Under the pieces are notes generated by a model that ran no database searches, was not told the origin of the DNA, and saw only the letters and a list, made by a program, of their open reading frames with translations. A program made the translations under genes and the position numbers. A stretch of 64,000 nt of DNA from Brevibacillus formosus (GTDB lineage: Bacteria; Bacillota; Bacilli; Brevibacillales; Brevibacillaceae): the NCBI RefSeq assembly GCF_003013405.1, contig NZ_PXZL01000007.1, positions 124,001-188,000 of the forward strand, written 5' to 3'. Below are positions 1 to 12,119 of this stretch, in pieces; the first letter of the stretch is position 1, and the number at the start of each line of letters is the position of its first letter.

Positions 1-192
1 AACCGTCTGGAGAAGTCCCAATGGACCTACTCGATTCGGTCCGATACGCAGCTGCATCCACCCAATCACTTTACGCTCAAAGTAAATGGCATACGTAACG
101 AATCCCAACACGACTGCAAGCAGTAAAACTGCCGCTATGATAAACCAAAGCGTGGTCCCCCATGAGGGGGCTTGCTGCAAGAGAGTATTCAT
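1..192 (-). CDS. nuoH: NADH-quinone oxidoreductase subunit H, N-terminal part
   Basis: This is the first 64 codons of NuoH, the membrane subunit at the junction of the hydrophilic and membrane arms of complex I that helps form the quinone chamber. The start ATG (190-192) shares one base with the nuoD stop (TGATG), which indicates translational coupling. The visible protein has a hydrophobic first membrane segment followed by the family signature around [19 protein letters not shown]. The gene continues beyond the left edge of the window, so only identity and start can be judged. Confidence 0.93.
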   Translation of the reverse strand, partial: MNTLLQQAPSWGTTLWFIIAAVLLLAVVLGFVTYAIYFERKVIGWMQLRIGPNRVGPLGLLQTV

Positions 193-1340
193 CAACAGTC
201 AACCTCCCCGAGCACGATGTCGATACTGCCCAGGATGGCAACCATGTTCGCGAGGTTTTCCCCCTGCAACAGCTTAGGCAGAATTTGCAGATTGGTAAAC
301 GAAGGCCGTCTGAACTTCAATCTCCACGGTTTATCCTTGCCTTGACTGGCTATGTAACAGCCAATTTCCCCCCGCGGTGACTCGATGCGCACATATGCCT
401 CCCCAGCAGGTGGGCGAATCACACGTGGTACTTTTCCCATGACTTCGCCTTCACTCGGAAATTGCTCCAATGCCTGCTCTAGAATTCGCAGAGACTGTTC
501 AATTTCAGCCATGCGCAGATGATAGCGCGCCATGCAATCTCCCTCTGTTGCTGTCGGCACATCAAATTCAAAACGATCGTATATGCAATACGGTTCGTCC
601 TTGCGCAGGTCCCACTTGACACCTGTCGAGCGGAGCATGACGCCTGATAGCGAGTAATCTAATGCCGTTTTTGTATCGAACTTGCCAATCCCTCTGAGAC
701 GGTTGATGAAAATCTCATTCCCTGTCACCAGCTGGTGGTAGTTATTCAATTCTTTCTTCATGTACTGGACAAATTCTTTGGCTTTGTCAATCCAGCCTGG
801 AGGTGCATCCCATTTCACTCCGCCTACGCGCATGTAGTTAAAGGTCATCCGCGCCCCACATAGCTCATTAAACAAATCCAGGATCGTCTCCCGATCACGG
901 AATGCATACAGGAAGGGTCCCATCGCACCAATGTCCAAGAGATACGTTCCCCACCAAACCAAATGGCTCGCCACCCGGTTCAGTTCCATCGCGATCAATC
1001 GCAGAAACTGAGCACGCTCTGGAATCTCCAACCCCATCATCGTCTCTACTGCGTGACAGAGAACGTAGTTGTTGGTCATGGCGGACACGTAGTCCATACG
1101 GTCTGTATAGGGAATAATTTGCGTATAGGTCAAGTTTTCTGCCAGCTTCTCCGTACCTCGATGCAGGTAGCCCATCACCGGAATCGCTTCTTTAATGGTT
1201 TCTCCATCGATTTTAACTACCAAGCGAAATACCCCGTGTGTACTTGGATGCTGTGGACCTACGTTTAATAACATCTCTTCCGTACGAAGTCCTGTTTCAG
1301 AAGAGGTATCAACATGAGTCGTGAGGATGTTATGGTTCAT
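192..1340 (-). CDS. nuoD: NADH-quinone oxidoreductase subunit D (49 kDa)
   Basis: NuoD is the 49-kDa subunit of complex I and forms most of the quinone-binding site beside the terminal N2 cluster of NuoB. The 382-residue product has the family opening [16 protein letters not shown] and the internal [12 protein letters not shown] block, and it ends in the conserved DIVLGEVD. Length fits stand-alone NuoD, so NuoC and NuoD are not fused here. It starts three bases after the nuoC stop and overlaps nuoH by one base, so it lies inside one tight operon. Confidence 0.96.
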   Translation of the reverse strand: MNHNILTTHVDTSSETGLRTEEMLLNVGPQHPSTHGVFRLVVKIDGETIKEAIPVMGYLHRGTEKLAENLTYTQIIPYTDRMDYVSAMTNNYVLCHAVETMMGLEIPERAQFLRLIAMELNRVASHLVWWGTYLLDIGAMGPFLYAFRDRETILDLFNELCGARMTFNYMRVGGVKWDAPPGWIDKAKEFVQYMKKELNNYHQLVTGNEIFINRLRGIGKFDTKTALDYSLSGVMLRSTGVKWDLRKDEPYCIYDRFEFDVPTATEGDCMARYHLRMAEIEQSLRILEQALEQFPSEGEVMGKVPRVIRPPAGEAYVRIESPRGEIGCYIASQGKDKPWRLKFRRPSFTNLQILPKLLQGENLANMVAILGSIDIVLGEVDC

Positions 1341-1343
1341 CTG

Positions 1344-2531
1344 CTAAACCTCCTCGTCGTATTGCACATAATCTTTGCGCAGCGGATACCCTACCCAATC
1401 ATCCGGCAACAGGATTCGACGTAAATCCTTATGTCCCGGGAAATGAATACCCAAAAGGTCAAAAGTCTCTCTTTCATTCCAATTTGCGCCATGCCAGAGG
1501 TCCATTACAGAAGCAACCTTTGACTCTTCTCTGCTCGTTTTGACCTTTACTGCCAAGCTTTGGCGATTTTTGTAGGAATAAAAGTGGTAGTATACCTCCA
1601 GGCGATCCTCATAATCGACACCGTGAAGATCAGACAGGTACTCAAAACTCAATTGCTCGTCATCTCTTAAAAATTGGGCAACTTGATGCCAACGTTCGTT
1701 TTGAATGGTGAGGGTCGGAACTTCCTTTGAAAGCTCGTTAATATAAGAGGCCTCGATGACCTCCTGTCCAAATGCTTCGGAAATTCGTGACACGTATTTA
1801 TCAAGATAGGGCTGGTTTTTGGAAGGTGCTTTTGGCGCTTCCTCTGCCGGGGTCTCATCCCCAGTCGCTTGCGCTGCTTTTGCCTTCGCTGCTGCTGCGG
1901 CGGCTGCTTTGGCTTTTGCGGCAGCTGCTGCCTTTGCCTTGGCGTCGTCATCACCGGATTCATCGCCGCCTGCTTCACGTGCAGCTTTTGCCTTTGCAGC
2001 GGCTGCGGCGGCAGCCTTGGCTTTTGCGGCGGCAGCGGCCTTTGCCTTGGCATCCGCATCTGAAGCTGAATTGGCTCCATTTTCTGCGGCTTCTTTTGCT
2101 TCCTTCGCTGCTTTTGCCTTGGCTAGTGCTTCTGCGGCAGCTGCTTTCTTGGCTGCGGCTTTTTCCTCAGGTGTCATTTCCGACACAGGCTTTGCTGATG
2201 TAGCAACTGCTTCTGATTGTTGTTCGGCAACTGGGGCTTCCGCTTCCGCAGCTTCTTTTGCTTCCTTCGCTGCTTTTGCCTTGGCAATCGCTTCGGCCGC
2301 TGCTGCTTTCTTGGCTGCGGCTTTTTCCTCAGGTGTCATTTCCGACACAGGCTTTGCCTCCGGAGCAGAGGCTTTCTCTTGTGGCTCTTGAGATGCCTCC
2401 ACGGGACTCGCCTCTTGGGAAACCTGCGCTTCCTGTTCTCTTAATTTTCGCAAAGCTTCTGCCTTGGCACGGGCTTCAGCCGCTGCCGCTGCCTTTTCCT
2501 CCGGCGTCGGTTTGCGTTTCTCGTCGCTCAT
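1344..2531 (-). CDS. nuoC: NADH-quinone oxidoreductase subunit C with repeat-rich N-terminal extension
   Basis: The C-terminal domain (about residues 240-395) is NuoC, the 30-kDa subunit of the hydrophilic arm, recognisable from [16 protein letters not shown] and the [11 protein letters not shown] end. Ahead of it lie about 235 residues made almost wholly of Ala, Lys and Glu, probably helical or disordered. A 37-residue unit starting [11 protein letters not shown] occurs at 60-96 and 114-150, and a [11 protein letters not shown] unit occurs at 160-184 and 196-220. The start ATG overlaps the nuoB stop (ATGA), which supports the long form. Ordinary NuoC is roughly 160-200 residues. The role of the extension is unknown. 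Confidence 0.93.
   Translation of the reverse strand: MSDEKRKPTPEEKAAAAAEARAKAEALRKLREQEAQVSQEASPVEASQEPQEKASAPEAKPVSEMTPEEKAAAKKAAAAEAIAKAKAAKEAKEAAEAEAPVAEQQSEAVATSAKPVSEMTPEEKAAAKKAAAAEALAKAKAAKEAKEAAENGANSASDADAKAKAAAAAKAKAAAAAAAKAKAAREAGGDESGDDDAKAKAAAAAKAKAAAAAAAKAKAAQATGDETPAEEAPKAPSKNQPYLDKYVSRISEAFGQEVIEASYINELSKEVPTLTIQNERWHQVAQFLRDDEQLSFEYLSDLHGVDYEDRLEVYYHFYSYKNRQSLAVKVKTSREESKVASVMDLWHGANWNERETFDLLGIHFPGHKDLRRILLPDDWVGYPLRKDYVQYDEEV
2091..2357. repeat. 105-bp direct repeat inside nuoC
   Basis: Positions 2091-2195 and 2253-2357 are near-identical direct repeats 162 bp apart. They differ only at a few sites, and they encode the two [11 protein letters not shown] units of the NuoC extension. 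The period is 54 codons, so unit gain or loss by slippage or recombination would keep the frame. Confidence 0.85.
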
Positions 2532-3046
2532 AGATTGGTCACCTGCTTCCCAGTCTTCGCTTCGTAACGGATTTTTTCTTGAAGCTTATTGATTCCGTAG
2601 ATCAAAGCGGCAGGGTTAGGCGGACAACCCGGAATATATACGTCGACAGGCACAATCTGGTCTACACCTTTTACCACGCTGTATGAGCGCACGTACGGAC
2701 CTCCCGCTGTCGCACAGGAGCCCATGGCAATCACCCACTTTGGTTCAGGCATTTGATCATACAGCCTGCGCAGCAGTGGTGCCATCTTTTTCGTGACGGT
2801 TCCGGCTACGATCATGACATCAGATTGTCTCGGGGATGCTCGAAAAATAACGCCAAACCGGTCGAGGTCATAACGCGCCCCACCCGTTCCCATCATCTCG
2901 ATTGCGCAACAGGCCAAGCCAAAGGTTAATGGCCATAACGAGTTGCTACGAACCCATCCCTTCACTGTTTCCAATGTCGTGAACATGACGTTGCGATTCA
3001 ATTCCTCTTGCAATTCAGGCGCAATGCTTGTCAGGTCTAGTTCCAT
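2528..3046 (-). CDS. nuoB: NADH-quinone oxidoreductase subunit B
   Basis: NuoB (PSST) carries iron-sulfur cluster N2, the last electron carrier before quinone. In this 172-residue product the cluster ligands are visible as the tandem C46-C47 in [10 protein letters not shown]111 in GSCATAGG and C141 in PGCPPNP. The frame stays open for 37 codons further upstream, but that stretch only shadows nuoA. The ATG at 3044-3046 gives the family start and overlaps the nuoA end by 10 bases. The stop overlaps the nuoC start. Confidence 0.95.
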   Translation of the reverse strand: MELDLTSIAPELQEELNRNVMFTTLETVKGWVRSNSLWPLTFGLACCAIEMMGTGGARYDLDRFGVIFRASPRQSDVMIVAGTVTKKMAPLLRRLYDQMPEPKWVIAMGSCATAGGPYVRSYSVVKGVDQIVPVDVYIPGCPPNPAALIYGINKLQEKIRYEAKTGKQVTNL

Positions 3047-3408
3047 TCCAGCACCTTCTTTCTCCACGCGTAAATCAATCCTATGATGAGCAAGGATATA
3101 AAGATGACCATCTCGACTAAAGCAAAGAGCCCTAGTTCTTTGTAAGCGACGGCCCACGGATACAGAAAGAGTGTTTCTACATCAAAGATGACAAACATGA
3201 GAGCAAAGATGTAATACTTCACGTTGAAACGCACCCAACTGTCACCAACAGGGATGTTACCGCTTTCATAAGTAGTTTGCTTCTCCCGTGTCGGTTTCTT
3301 TGGACGAAGTAATGGACCAACAAAACTGACTGTAGCTACGGGCAACAGCACACCAAGAATCAAAAAGATCGCGACAATCACATAATTGTTGGTATAGATG
3401 TCACTCAC
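3037..3408 (-). CDS. nuoA: NADH-quinone oxidoreductase subunit A
   Basis: NuoA is a small membrane subunit of complex I with three membrane helices. The product shows the expected helices, the conserved loop [20 protein letters not shown] and [13 protein letters not shown] chose a GTG start at 3406-3408 because GGAGGG sits seven bases ahead of it and the length (123 residues) fits the family. The frame is open to 3483, but the additional 25 residues are not NuoA-like. It is the first gene of the nuo operon, about 190 bases from the predicted transcription start. Confidence 0.93.
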   Translation of the reverse strand: MSDIYTNNYVIVAIFLILGVLLPVATVSFVGPLLRPKKPTREKQTTYESGNIPVGDSWVRFNVKYYIFALMFVIFDVETLFLYPWAVAYKELGLFALVEMVIFISLLIIGLIYAWRKKVLEWN

Positions 3409-3551
3409 CCACGTTCCCTCCGCTCTTGAGAAAGGTATGAATCGTCTTGCGCTGTCCTCCAGAAGAAGTCGAGACTCCCTCAAAAGGGTACTGCTCGCAG
3501 CATCAAAGGTGTAGGTATGAACGCTGTCGCTTATCGATACTGCTAGGGGTT

Positions 3552-3573
3552 GTTCAAAAGTCGTCTTTTGAAC
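3552..3573. promoter_or_regulatory. 22-bp perfect palindrome in the nuo leader
   Basis: The two 9-base arms GTTCAAAAG and CTTTTGAAC are separated by TCGT. The site lies downstream of the predicted nuo transcription start and upstream of nuoA. No T-run follows on the minus strand, so it is not an intrinsic terminator. It may be an operator or an mRNA hairpin. The half-site does not match the Rex consensus (TTGTGA/TCACAA). Confidence 0.5.
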
Positions 3574-3602
3574 CAGTGCTGCTAGAAAAAAATACCTTTA
3601 TC

Positions 3603-3631
3603 ATTATAGCAAATTGCCAATAGGGTGTCTA
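3603..3631 (-). promoter_or_regulatory. Predicted SigA promoter of the nuo operon
   Basis: Reading the minus strand, TAGACA (3626-3631) is followed after 17 bases by a consensus TATAAT (3603-3608). It faces nuoA and predicts a leader of roughly 190 bases. Confidence 0.7.
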
Positions 3632-3663
3632 ACGAAAGCCTCCCTTTTATCCCATATAAAGGG

Positions 3664-3694
3664 AAAAAACTCAGAGATTTCTCCCTGAGTTTTT
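3664..3694 (-). terminator. Intrinsic terminator after the 247-residue gene
   Basis: Ten-base arms AAAAACTCAG (3665-3674) and CTGAGTTTTT (3685-3694) form a hairpin with a T-run on the minus strand. It separates the 3751-4494 gene from the nuo promoter. Confidence 0.75.
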
Positions 3695-3750
3695 CCAGCA
3701 TAGTATGATAACCAAACGAATATGCCCGTCTGGCTCCCTTATTCTCTTAA

Positions 3751-4494
3751 TTATTGAACGTTGTTTGAAAATTGCTGTCCGAGGAAGTCCTCGTAAATAC
3801 GCTCCCATACAATCGTGAAGTTCATCTTCTCGTCTTCTGGGATTTCCAGCATATTTTCAATCGCATCTTCCATATATGGAGTCAGCTTGATCAGAACCTC
3901 TGCCAGCATCTGGTCATTGGTGTTCAGCAATTGCTTCATTTCTGCTTTGGACATGCTAAACGTATTTTCTTCATGCTCGTGCAGCTTCATTACGAGGCGG
4001 CTAAACATCGGATGAACCAATGCTTCCAGTTTAATATGAGCCAACGCAAGAGCTTCTTCTTCTCTCAGCTTGAACAACTCAGATGCATCTGGGAATGGAT
4101 ATACCGGTACATCCCAAGCATCTCCATTATCGATTACCAGACCCCACTTCACGAAAAGCTCAATCGCTTCGTCAAGAGATGTCGGATACGCATAATCGGA
4201 ACGGCCCATAAACGCTTTGAATCTGTTCAAAAGGTTTACATAGCCTTTAAAATCCTCTTCAGACTTAAACCTTTCTTGAACAGGCTCGGTGAATGTGTCT
4301 TTCAATGCATCGAACTCGTCCAGAGCTTTTCTCATCTCTTCTTTGGACTCATGCTTCGTTACTACATAGCACATTGCTTGGAAAAGAACATTCATTTCAT
4401 GAGATAGCACGCTTGTCCAGCCATTAGCCGCATAGCTGCTAGGAATCACTACGCCATCTTGATTGTGGCGGATATCGCGAATGGTTTGCATCAA
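3751..4494 (-). CDS. Conserved-looking protein of unknown function, 247 aa
   Basis: I do not recognise the family. The product is soluble, acidic and helix-rich, without a signal peptide, membrane segment or clear metal motif. It has many Glu, Leu, Met and Phe residues and ends QQFSNNVQ. The frame begins TTG-ATG; AAAGGAG seven bases before the TTG also serves the ATG at 4489-4491, so either may be the start. A TATAAT at 4583-4588 is a possible -10, with no good -35. It is a single-gene unit between atp and nuo with its own terminator. Codon use and the ribosome site look native. Confidence 0.75.
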   Translation of the reverse strand: MMQTIRDIRHNQDGVVIPSSYAANGWTSVLSHEMNVLFQAMCYVVTKHESKEEMRKALDEFDALKDTFTEPVQERFKSEEDFKGYVNLLNRFKAFMGRSDYAYPTSLDEAIELFVKWGLVIDNGDAWDVPVYPFPDASELFKLREEEALALAHIKLEALVHPMFSRLVMKLHEHEENTFSMSKAEMKQLLNTNDQMLAEVLIKLTPYMEDAIENMLEIPEDEKMNFTIVWERIYEDFLGQQFSNNVQ

Positions 4495-4666
4495 TTACAC
4501 TCTCCTTTAATCCCAATAGCCAATGCCGCTTTTTCCCGCTATTTTTCATGCTAACGTAGCTCGTCGGCAGGGCATTAGGTCTATTATACACAGAAACATT
4601 AGGCAATTACCAACTGGAAATATCATACCCGAATTCCATGACTTATCATTCATTCCCCTATAACCG

Positions 4667-4698
4667 AAAAATCCCCGCAGCCACATGGGCGCGGGGAT
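4667..4698 (-). terminator. Intrinsic terminator of the atp operon
   Basis: On the minus strand ATCCCCGC and GCGGGGAT pair around a 12-base loop, followed by TTTTC. It lies just after the atpC stop. Confidence 0.85.
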
Positions 4699-4712
4699 AG
4701 CAAGCTTACGCT

Positions 4713-5111
4713 TTACTTCGCTACGTCGATACGTGCCATTGCACGTTGCAGCGCGCGTTCTGCACGCTTGACGTCGAGCTCGGCATATTTCTCAGCCAAA
4801 CGCTTTTCAGCACGCTCTTTCGCTGCCTTCGCGCGTTCAACATCGATGTCTCCCGGCAATTCAGCCGTTTCAGCAAGGATGGTCACTTTATCGCCGCGCA
4901 CTTCCATGAAGCCGCCGCTTACAGCCATCTTTACTTCTTTATCGCCTTCTGTCTTAATCCGAACTGGCGCTGTTTTCAGCGGGGTTACCAACGGCATGTG
5001 GTTCGGCATAATACCGATTTCCCCTTGCAAGCCGCGAGCAATCACCATTTCAGCCTGACCGCTGTAGACAACCCGTTCAGGAGTTACGACTTCAACTGTC
5101 ATCTTACTCAC
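4713..5111 (-). CDS. atpC: ATP synthase F1 epsilon subunit
   Basis: Epsilon is the central-stalk subunit that couples rotation and can inhibit ATP hydrolysis through its C-terminal helices. The 132-residue product has the beta-sandwich opening MTVEVVTPERVVYSG, the GEIGIMPNHMPLVTPL motif and a charged helical tail rich in RAERAL. It is the last gene of the atp operon, followed by a strong terminator. Confidence 0.96.
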   Translation of the reverse strand: MSKMTVEVVTPERVVYSGQAEMVIARGLQGEIGIMPNHMPLVTPLKTAPVRIKTEGDKEVKMAVSGGFMEVRGDKVTILAETAELPGDIDVERAKAAKERAEKRLAEKYAELDVKRAERALQRAMARIDVAK

Positions 5112-5138
5112 TTACTCGTCTCCCCTTTCCAGGGTGTC

Positions 5139-6596
<1,458 letters not shown>

Positions 6597-7460
6597 CTAA
6601 GCCTGTGCGTTTGCACCTGCAACGATCTCGGAAATCTCTTGTGTAATGGCAGCCTGACGAGCACGGTTGTAGCTCAACGTTAAACGGTTGATCATATCCG
6701 TAGCATTGTCTGTCGCGTTGCCCATTGCAGTCATACGGGAACCTTCTTCGGAAGCTTTTGCTTCGAGAAGTGCACTGTAAACCAGTGTTTCCGCATATTT
6801 CGGCAACAGGTCCGCCAATACTTCTTCCGAGGACGGCTCATACTCGTAATTCATTGTGCGTGCATTGTTGCTCTCGGGAGCTTCCAATGGCAGCAATTGT
6901 TTTACGGTAGGTATTTGCGAAATTGCACTTTGGAACTTGTTGTAGCACAGGTACAGTTCGTCAATCTGCTCATTCTCGAACATTTGGACTGCTGCACCGG
7001 CAATTTTCTTGATATCAGCAAAGGCTGGGCTGACTGGCAGACCTGTTACTTCCTCCAAAAGCGGGTAGTTCCGTTTGCTGAAGAAGTCACGACCTTTGCG
7101 GCCAATCACAAAAATACCGTATTCATCCTTGGACTTGTGCTTCTCGTTGATGGTATTTACCACTTTACGGAGAATGTTGGCATTGTAACCCCCAGCAAGT
7201 CCACGGTCGGAAGTGATGACAATATAACCAGTCTTTTTCACCGGACGATTTTGCAACATTGGATGTTTGGAACCAGAGGTCCCACTCGCGATGCTTGCGA
7301 TCACTTCTTGGATCTTGTCAGCATACGGGCGTGCCGCCTCAGCTTTATCCTGGTTACGGCGAAGCTTTGCAGCTGCCACCATTTTCATCGCTTTCGTGAT
7401 TTGGCGCATATCTTTTTTACTTTTGATACTGCGTCGAATCTCACGTATTCCTTTAGCCAC
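6597..7460 (-). CDS. atpG: ATP synthase F1 gamma subunit
   Basis: Gamma is the rotating central shaft of F1. The product (287 residues) has the N-terminal helix [22 protein letters not shown] and the matching C-terminal helix around [20 protein letters not shown], which together form the coiled coil inside the alpha-beta ring. The [10 protein letters not shown] segment is also conserved. Normal position between atpA and atpD. Confidence 0.97.
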   Translation of the reverse strand: MAKGIREIRRSIKSKKDMRQITKAMKMVAAAKLRRNQDKAEAARPYADKIQEVIASIASGTSGSKHPMLQNRPVKKTGYIVITSDRGLAGGYNANILRKVVNTINEKHKSKDEYGIFVIGRKGRDFFSKRNYPLLEEVTGLPVSPAFADIKKIAGAAVQMFENEQIDELYLCYNKFQSAISQIPTVKQLLPLEAPESNNARTMNYEYEPSSEEVLADLLPKYAETLVYSALLEAKASEEGSRMTAMGNATDNATDMINRLTLSYNRARQAAITQEISEIVAGANAQA

Positions 7461-7534
7461 TCGTTTTCACCACCTTGAGGACGCATGCACGGGCAAATCG
7501 CCCGGCATGCATCTGATGTCTATCAGGTTAACGA

Positions 7535-9046
<1,512 letters not shown>

Positions 9047-9089
9047 TTAATTCACCCCATTCATCCAACTTCTTAAAAGCCATCGAACT

Positions 9090-9617
9090 TTACGCTTTTT
9101 GCGCAAAGGTTTCCAACTTCGTTTTCAGGCTGCCATCGTACAGACGGTCGCCAATTTTGATAATAACGCCGCCGAGAATCGCTGGATCTACGACTGCTGT
9201 CATACGCAGCTTTTTATTCAGCGTTTGACCGAACTTCTCAGCCAGCTCATTTTGCTCTTCAGTAGAAAGCGGCTTTGCACTTGTCACAATCGCATCTGCA
9301 AATCCACGAGCTTCGTTCGCCAATTGTACAAAAGAACGGTAGATATCAACCAGATCAACTTCGCGTCCGTTCTCAATCAGGACGTTCAGAAAATTAAAGG
9401 TTTCTTCCCCTACATGGCTTTTGAACAATTCGTCAGCGAGCTTAGCTTTCGCATCTGCTGCGATGTGCGGGTGCAGCATGATCTTTTTCAGATCTTCATT
9501 GCCTTCAACCGCTTCCACGATCGCACCCAGGTCAGCTTCTACCTGATCAATCTTGCTACGTTCACTCGCTACTTCAAAGAGGGCACGAGCATAACGTTTA
9601 CCTACTGCGCTACTCAT
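9090..9617 (-). CDS. atpH: ATP synthase F1 delta subunit
   Basis: Delta joins the top of F1 to the peripheral stalk (the b subunits). The 175-residue protein starts with the family helix VGKRYARALFEVA and carries the C-terminal DPAILGGVIIKIGDRLYDGS motif. Its start overlaps the atpF stop by four bases, consistent with coupled translation of the two stalk partners. Confidence 0.96.
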   Translation of the reverse strand: MSSAVGKRYARALFEVASERSKIDQVEADLGAIVEAVEGNEDLKKIMLHPHIAADAKAKLADELFKSHVGEETFNFLNVLIENGREVDLVDIYRSFVQLANEARGFADAIVTSAKPLSTEEQNELAEKFGQTLNKKLRMTAVVDPAILGGVIIKIGDRLYDGSLKTKLETFAQKA

Positions 9618-10117
9618 AGGCGATCTCCCACTTGTGCGAGAAATTTGTCAACAGTAGATTTTTGAGCTGCTTCGTCCAGTTCTTTCTCGATGATCTTGGA
9701 AGCCAAGAGCACGGACAGGCTGGTCATTTGCTCACGCAGTTCGAGTTTTGCTTTTTCCACTTCACGTGCCAGTTCAGCGCTTGCTTCCGCTTTCATACGC
9801 TCGGATGCAGCTTGTGCTTCTGTCACGATTTTGGTTGCTTCATCAGACGCTTGCTTTGTAGCGCGGTCAATGATTGCTTTCGATTCTGCACGCGCTTCAT
9901 CCAGCACGCGACGTTGCTCAGCCAGAAGAGCTTCCGCTTCAGTGCGGTTCTTCTCAGCCGAGGAGATTTGACTTTCGATATGCTGACGACGTTTTTCCAT
10001 GATCCCTACGATCGGGCCCATAGCCAATTTACGAACAAGCAGCAACAACAACAAGAACACAATTGCCTGGGTTAACAGCGTTCCCCATTCCAGGGATACC
10101 GCTCCAAAGTCGAGCAT
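9614..10117 (-). CDS. atpF: ATP synthase Fo subunit b
   Basis: Subunit b forms the peripheral stator stalk: one N-terminal membrane helix (about residues 12-32, with the run IVFLLLLLL) followed by a long charged coiled coil. I use the ATG at 10115-10117, which follows AGGAAGGAG by eight bases and gives 167 residues. The frame is open to 10180, but the upstream 21 residues are polar and unlike AtpF. Confidence 0.95.
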   Translation of the reverse strand: MLDFGAVSLEWGTLLTQAIVFLLLLLLVRKLAMGPIVGIMEKRRQHIESQISSAEKNRTEAEALLAEQRRVLDEARAESKAIIDRATKQASDEATKIVTEAQAASERMKAEASAELAREVEKAKLELREQMTSLSVLLASKIIEKELDEAAQKSTVDKFLAQVGDRL

Positions 10118-10231
10118 TCGTTTCACTCCTTCCTGCGAAAAGAAAGATGTATCATCAAGGTTATTAATTGTCTTTGTCAAAAATATAGGCGGGTATCAAG
10201 TGCCCGCCTATTGTTACTAAATGCTCGCTGA

Positions 10232-10456
<225 letters not shown>

Positions 10457-10509
10457 TTAAAAACCTCCTTAGTGTTTAAAAGCGAAGATAAAATCGGGTA
10501 AGCACAAAA

Positions 10510-11325
10510 TTAGTGATCTTCATTCACCTGCTGTGACAGGTAAACCATCGCCAGCGTTGTGAAAATGAATGCCTGTACGGAACCGACGAACACTGAGTAG
10601 CCCAGCCACAGGAACAGCGGAATGCTTCCGAAGATCCCTACACCAAGCAGGAAGGCAATCAAAACCTCACCCGCAAAGATGTTACCGAATAGACGCAAAG
10701 GCAGCGTCAACGGCTTGATGATGAACTCCTCCAGAATGTGAATCGGGTTCAGGAACGTATGTTTCAACCATCCGCCGAAGCTCTTCTTGATGCCCAGATA
10801 GTGAGCGTAGAGAAGAACGATGAACGCCAGAGCGAAAGTTACGCTAGGAGTCGCTGTTGGCGATTTCCACCAGCCAATGACAACGCCATGCGAGGATGGA
10901 TCGGTAGAGTTCAGCTCTTCTTCAAGCTTGGCCATCTTTTGTTGCTTCATTTGTTCATTCGTGGAAGCCGTCAACATGTCTTTAACCTTTTCACTTACTT
11001 GATGGTCAGGACCGTTGTGGTGAGCCGTGTTTACGTTAAATACGAGACCCAGTTGGTTTCCAAGGAAAATGTAAAGGAACAAAGTGAGTGCCAGCGAGAC
11101 AAAGCCCGCAGCCTTCTTCGGTGTGATGTAGCTTTTTGTAATGCCGGTAACGAAGTCCACAATCCATTCCATCACGTTTTGCGCGCCGCTTGGAGTTGCG
11201 GAGGTCAGGTTGCGGGTCATCCCGATACACAGCAAAAGCACCACCAGAGAGGTAACCAAAATCATGAGAATAGTGGAGATGTCAAATACCATGCCCAACC
11301 ATTCAAACCGCAGAGAATAATGCAT
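10510..11325 (-). CDS. atpB: ATP synthase Fo subunit a with extended loop
   Basis: Subunit a supplies the proton half-channels next to the c ring. The essential arginine lies in PLRLFGNIFAGEVL, and the C-terminal VQAFIFTTLAMVYL helix is present. The ATG at 11323-11325 is preferred, since GGGG sits eight bases ahead; the GTG at 11334 lies inside that ribosome site. Residues about 99-149 form a hydrophilic, charged loop (DHQVSEKVKDML to NSTDPSSHG) between NQLGLVF and WWKSPTATPS. From memory, B. subtilis AtpB has only a few residues there. Confidence 0.95.
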   Translation of the reverse strand: MHYSLRFEWLGMVFDISTILMILVTSLVVLLLCIGMTRNLTSATPSGAQNVMEWIVDFVTGITKSYITPKKAAGFVSLALTLFLYIFLGNQLGLVFNVNTAHHNGPDHQVSEKVKDMLTASTNEQMKQQKMAKLEEELNSTDPSSHGVVIGWWKSPTATPSVTFALAFIVLLYAHYLGIKKSFGGWLKHTFLNPIHILEEFIIKPLTLPLRLFGNIFAGEVLIAFLLGVGIFGSIPLFLWLGYSVFVGSVQAFIFTTLAMVYLSQQVNEDH

Positions 11326-11392
11326 GTATTTCACCCCTTTCTTCCGCGCGAGTCTATTGCTTACGTACGTCTAAAGAAAAAATATCTACTAT

Positions 11393-11761
11393 CTATTTAA
11401 AGGAGCGATACACAAATAGGAAACTGAGAATCTGAAAGAGGAATAAACCTATCAACACGCCACCGATTCCAAACAAATGAGGAAACCGCATTGTCAAAAA
11501 AACTGCAAAGCCTGCCACAGCCAGTCGCTGCAACATTCCAGTCCCTTTTGGCCGGACATTTGGATCAACAGCCATCTGACCAATGCGCCAGGTTTTGCTG
11601 AATAGGACCGTGCCATTTACCAAACTGCAAACCATCCCAAGCAGGAGGCTTTGTAAAAAGAAACGATACGATGGCAACACCGCCCAGAGTATCGAGGCCG
11701 TTGCCATACAGAAAAAGGCATAGCGAAACGTGGATCGCATTGCCGAAGAAAACGTTTGCAT
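11393..11761 (-). CDS. atpI: ATP synthase subunit I
   Basis: AtpI is a small four-helix membrane protein thought to assist c-ring assembly, dispensable in several bacteria. The product (122 residues) shows about four hydrophobic segments and conserved KTWRIGQMAV. The ATG at 11759-11761 follows GGGAG by seven bases. The longer open frame to 11962 overlaps atpZ out of phase and is not protein-like. Assignment rests on position and hydropathy. Confidence 0.88.
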   Translation of the reverse strand: MQTFSSAMRSTFRYAFFCMATASILWAVLPSYRFFLQSLLLGMVCSLVNGTVLFSKTWRIGQMAVDPNVRPKGTGMLQRLAVAGFAVFLTMRFPHLFGIGGVLIGLFLFQILSFLFVYRSFK

Positions 11762-11772
11762 GTTCCATCTCC

Positions 11773-11982
11773 CTAGAGGTAACCGCGAACGATGCGGTAG
11801 ACGCTGTACACGCCTATTCCTAATCCCGCGAGCAGTCCAACCATCAAAAAAAGCGGATTGGTTGAGAAAAAGCCATCCAGGTATTTTCCCAGAAGGACTC
11901 CCGAAATCACGCAAACGGCCATATCGACACCGATCAGGGTGACCAACGTGATCGCTCGCCACGGATTATCCAATTTCGACAC
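11773..11982 (-). CDS. atpZ: AtpZ/AtpI-family membrane protein, first gene of the atp operon
   Basis: This 69-residue protein with two membrane helices is of the AtpZ type, small proteins coded ahead of atpI and linked to ATP synthase assembly or divalent cation transport. The second half GLLAGLGIGVYSVYRIVRGY is characteristic. I favour a GTG start at 11980-11982 behind AAAGGAG (spacing 11). An ATG at 12001-12003 would add seven residues. It begins 11 bases before atpI. Confidence 0.8.
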   Translation of the reverse strand: MSKLDNPWRAITLVTLIGVDMAVCVISGVLLGKYLDGFFSTNPLFLMVGLLAGLGIGVYSVYRIVRGYL

Positions 11983-12047
11983 AGAGTAACATTCTCCTTT
12001 CATACATAAGGAGAGGGCTGGTGTCAAGTGCCCCTTTGCCCTCATTC

Positions 12048-12077
12048 ATATTAACGAAGAATTATTCCCTTTGTCAA
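12048..12077 (-). promoter_or_regulatory. Predicted SigA promoter of the atp operon
   Basis: On the minus strand TTGACA (12072-12077) is followed after 18 bases by TAATAT (12048-12053), about 65 bases ahead of atpZ. Confidence 0.7.
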
Positions 12078-12119
12078 CGTTCGGCTCAGTCTGTACACAA
12101 AGCGTTCACAATTTAAAAT

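Noticed and set aside
1819-2391. 190-codon Ala-rich plus-strand frame opposite nuoC
   Set aside because: Arises from GC-rich Ala/Lys repeat codons read backwards; no start signals.
3047-3157. Upstream extension of the nuoB frame
   Set aside because: It overlaps nuoA out of phase, is unlike any NuoB, and the internal ATG has the expected family start.
11999-12027. Second TTGACA-17-TATGAA pair in the atp leader
   Set aside because: It would start transcription inside the atpZ ribosome site; the upstream TTGACA-18-TAATAT pair is better placed.
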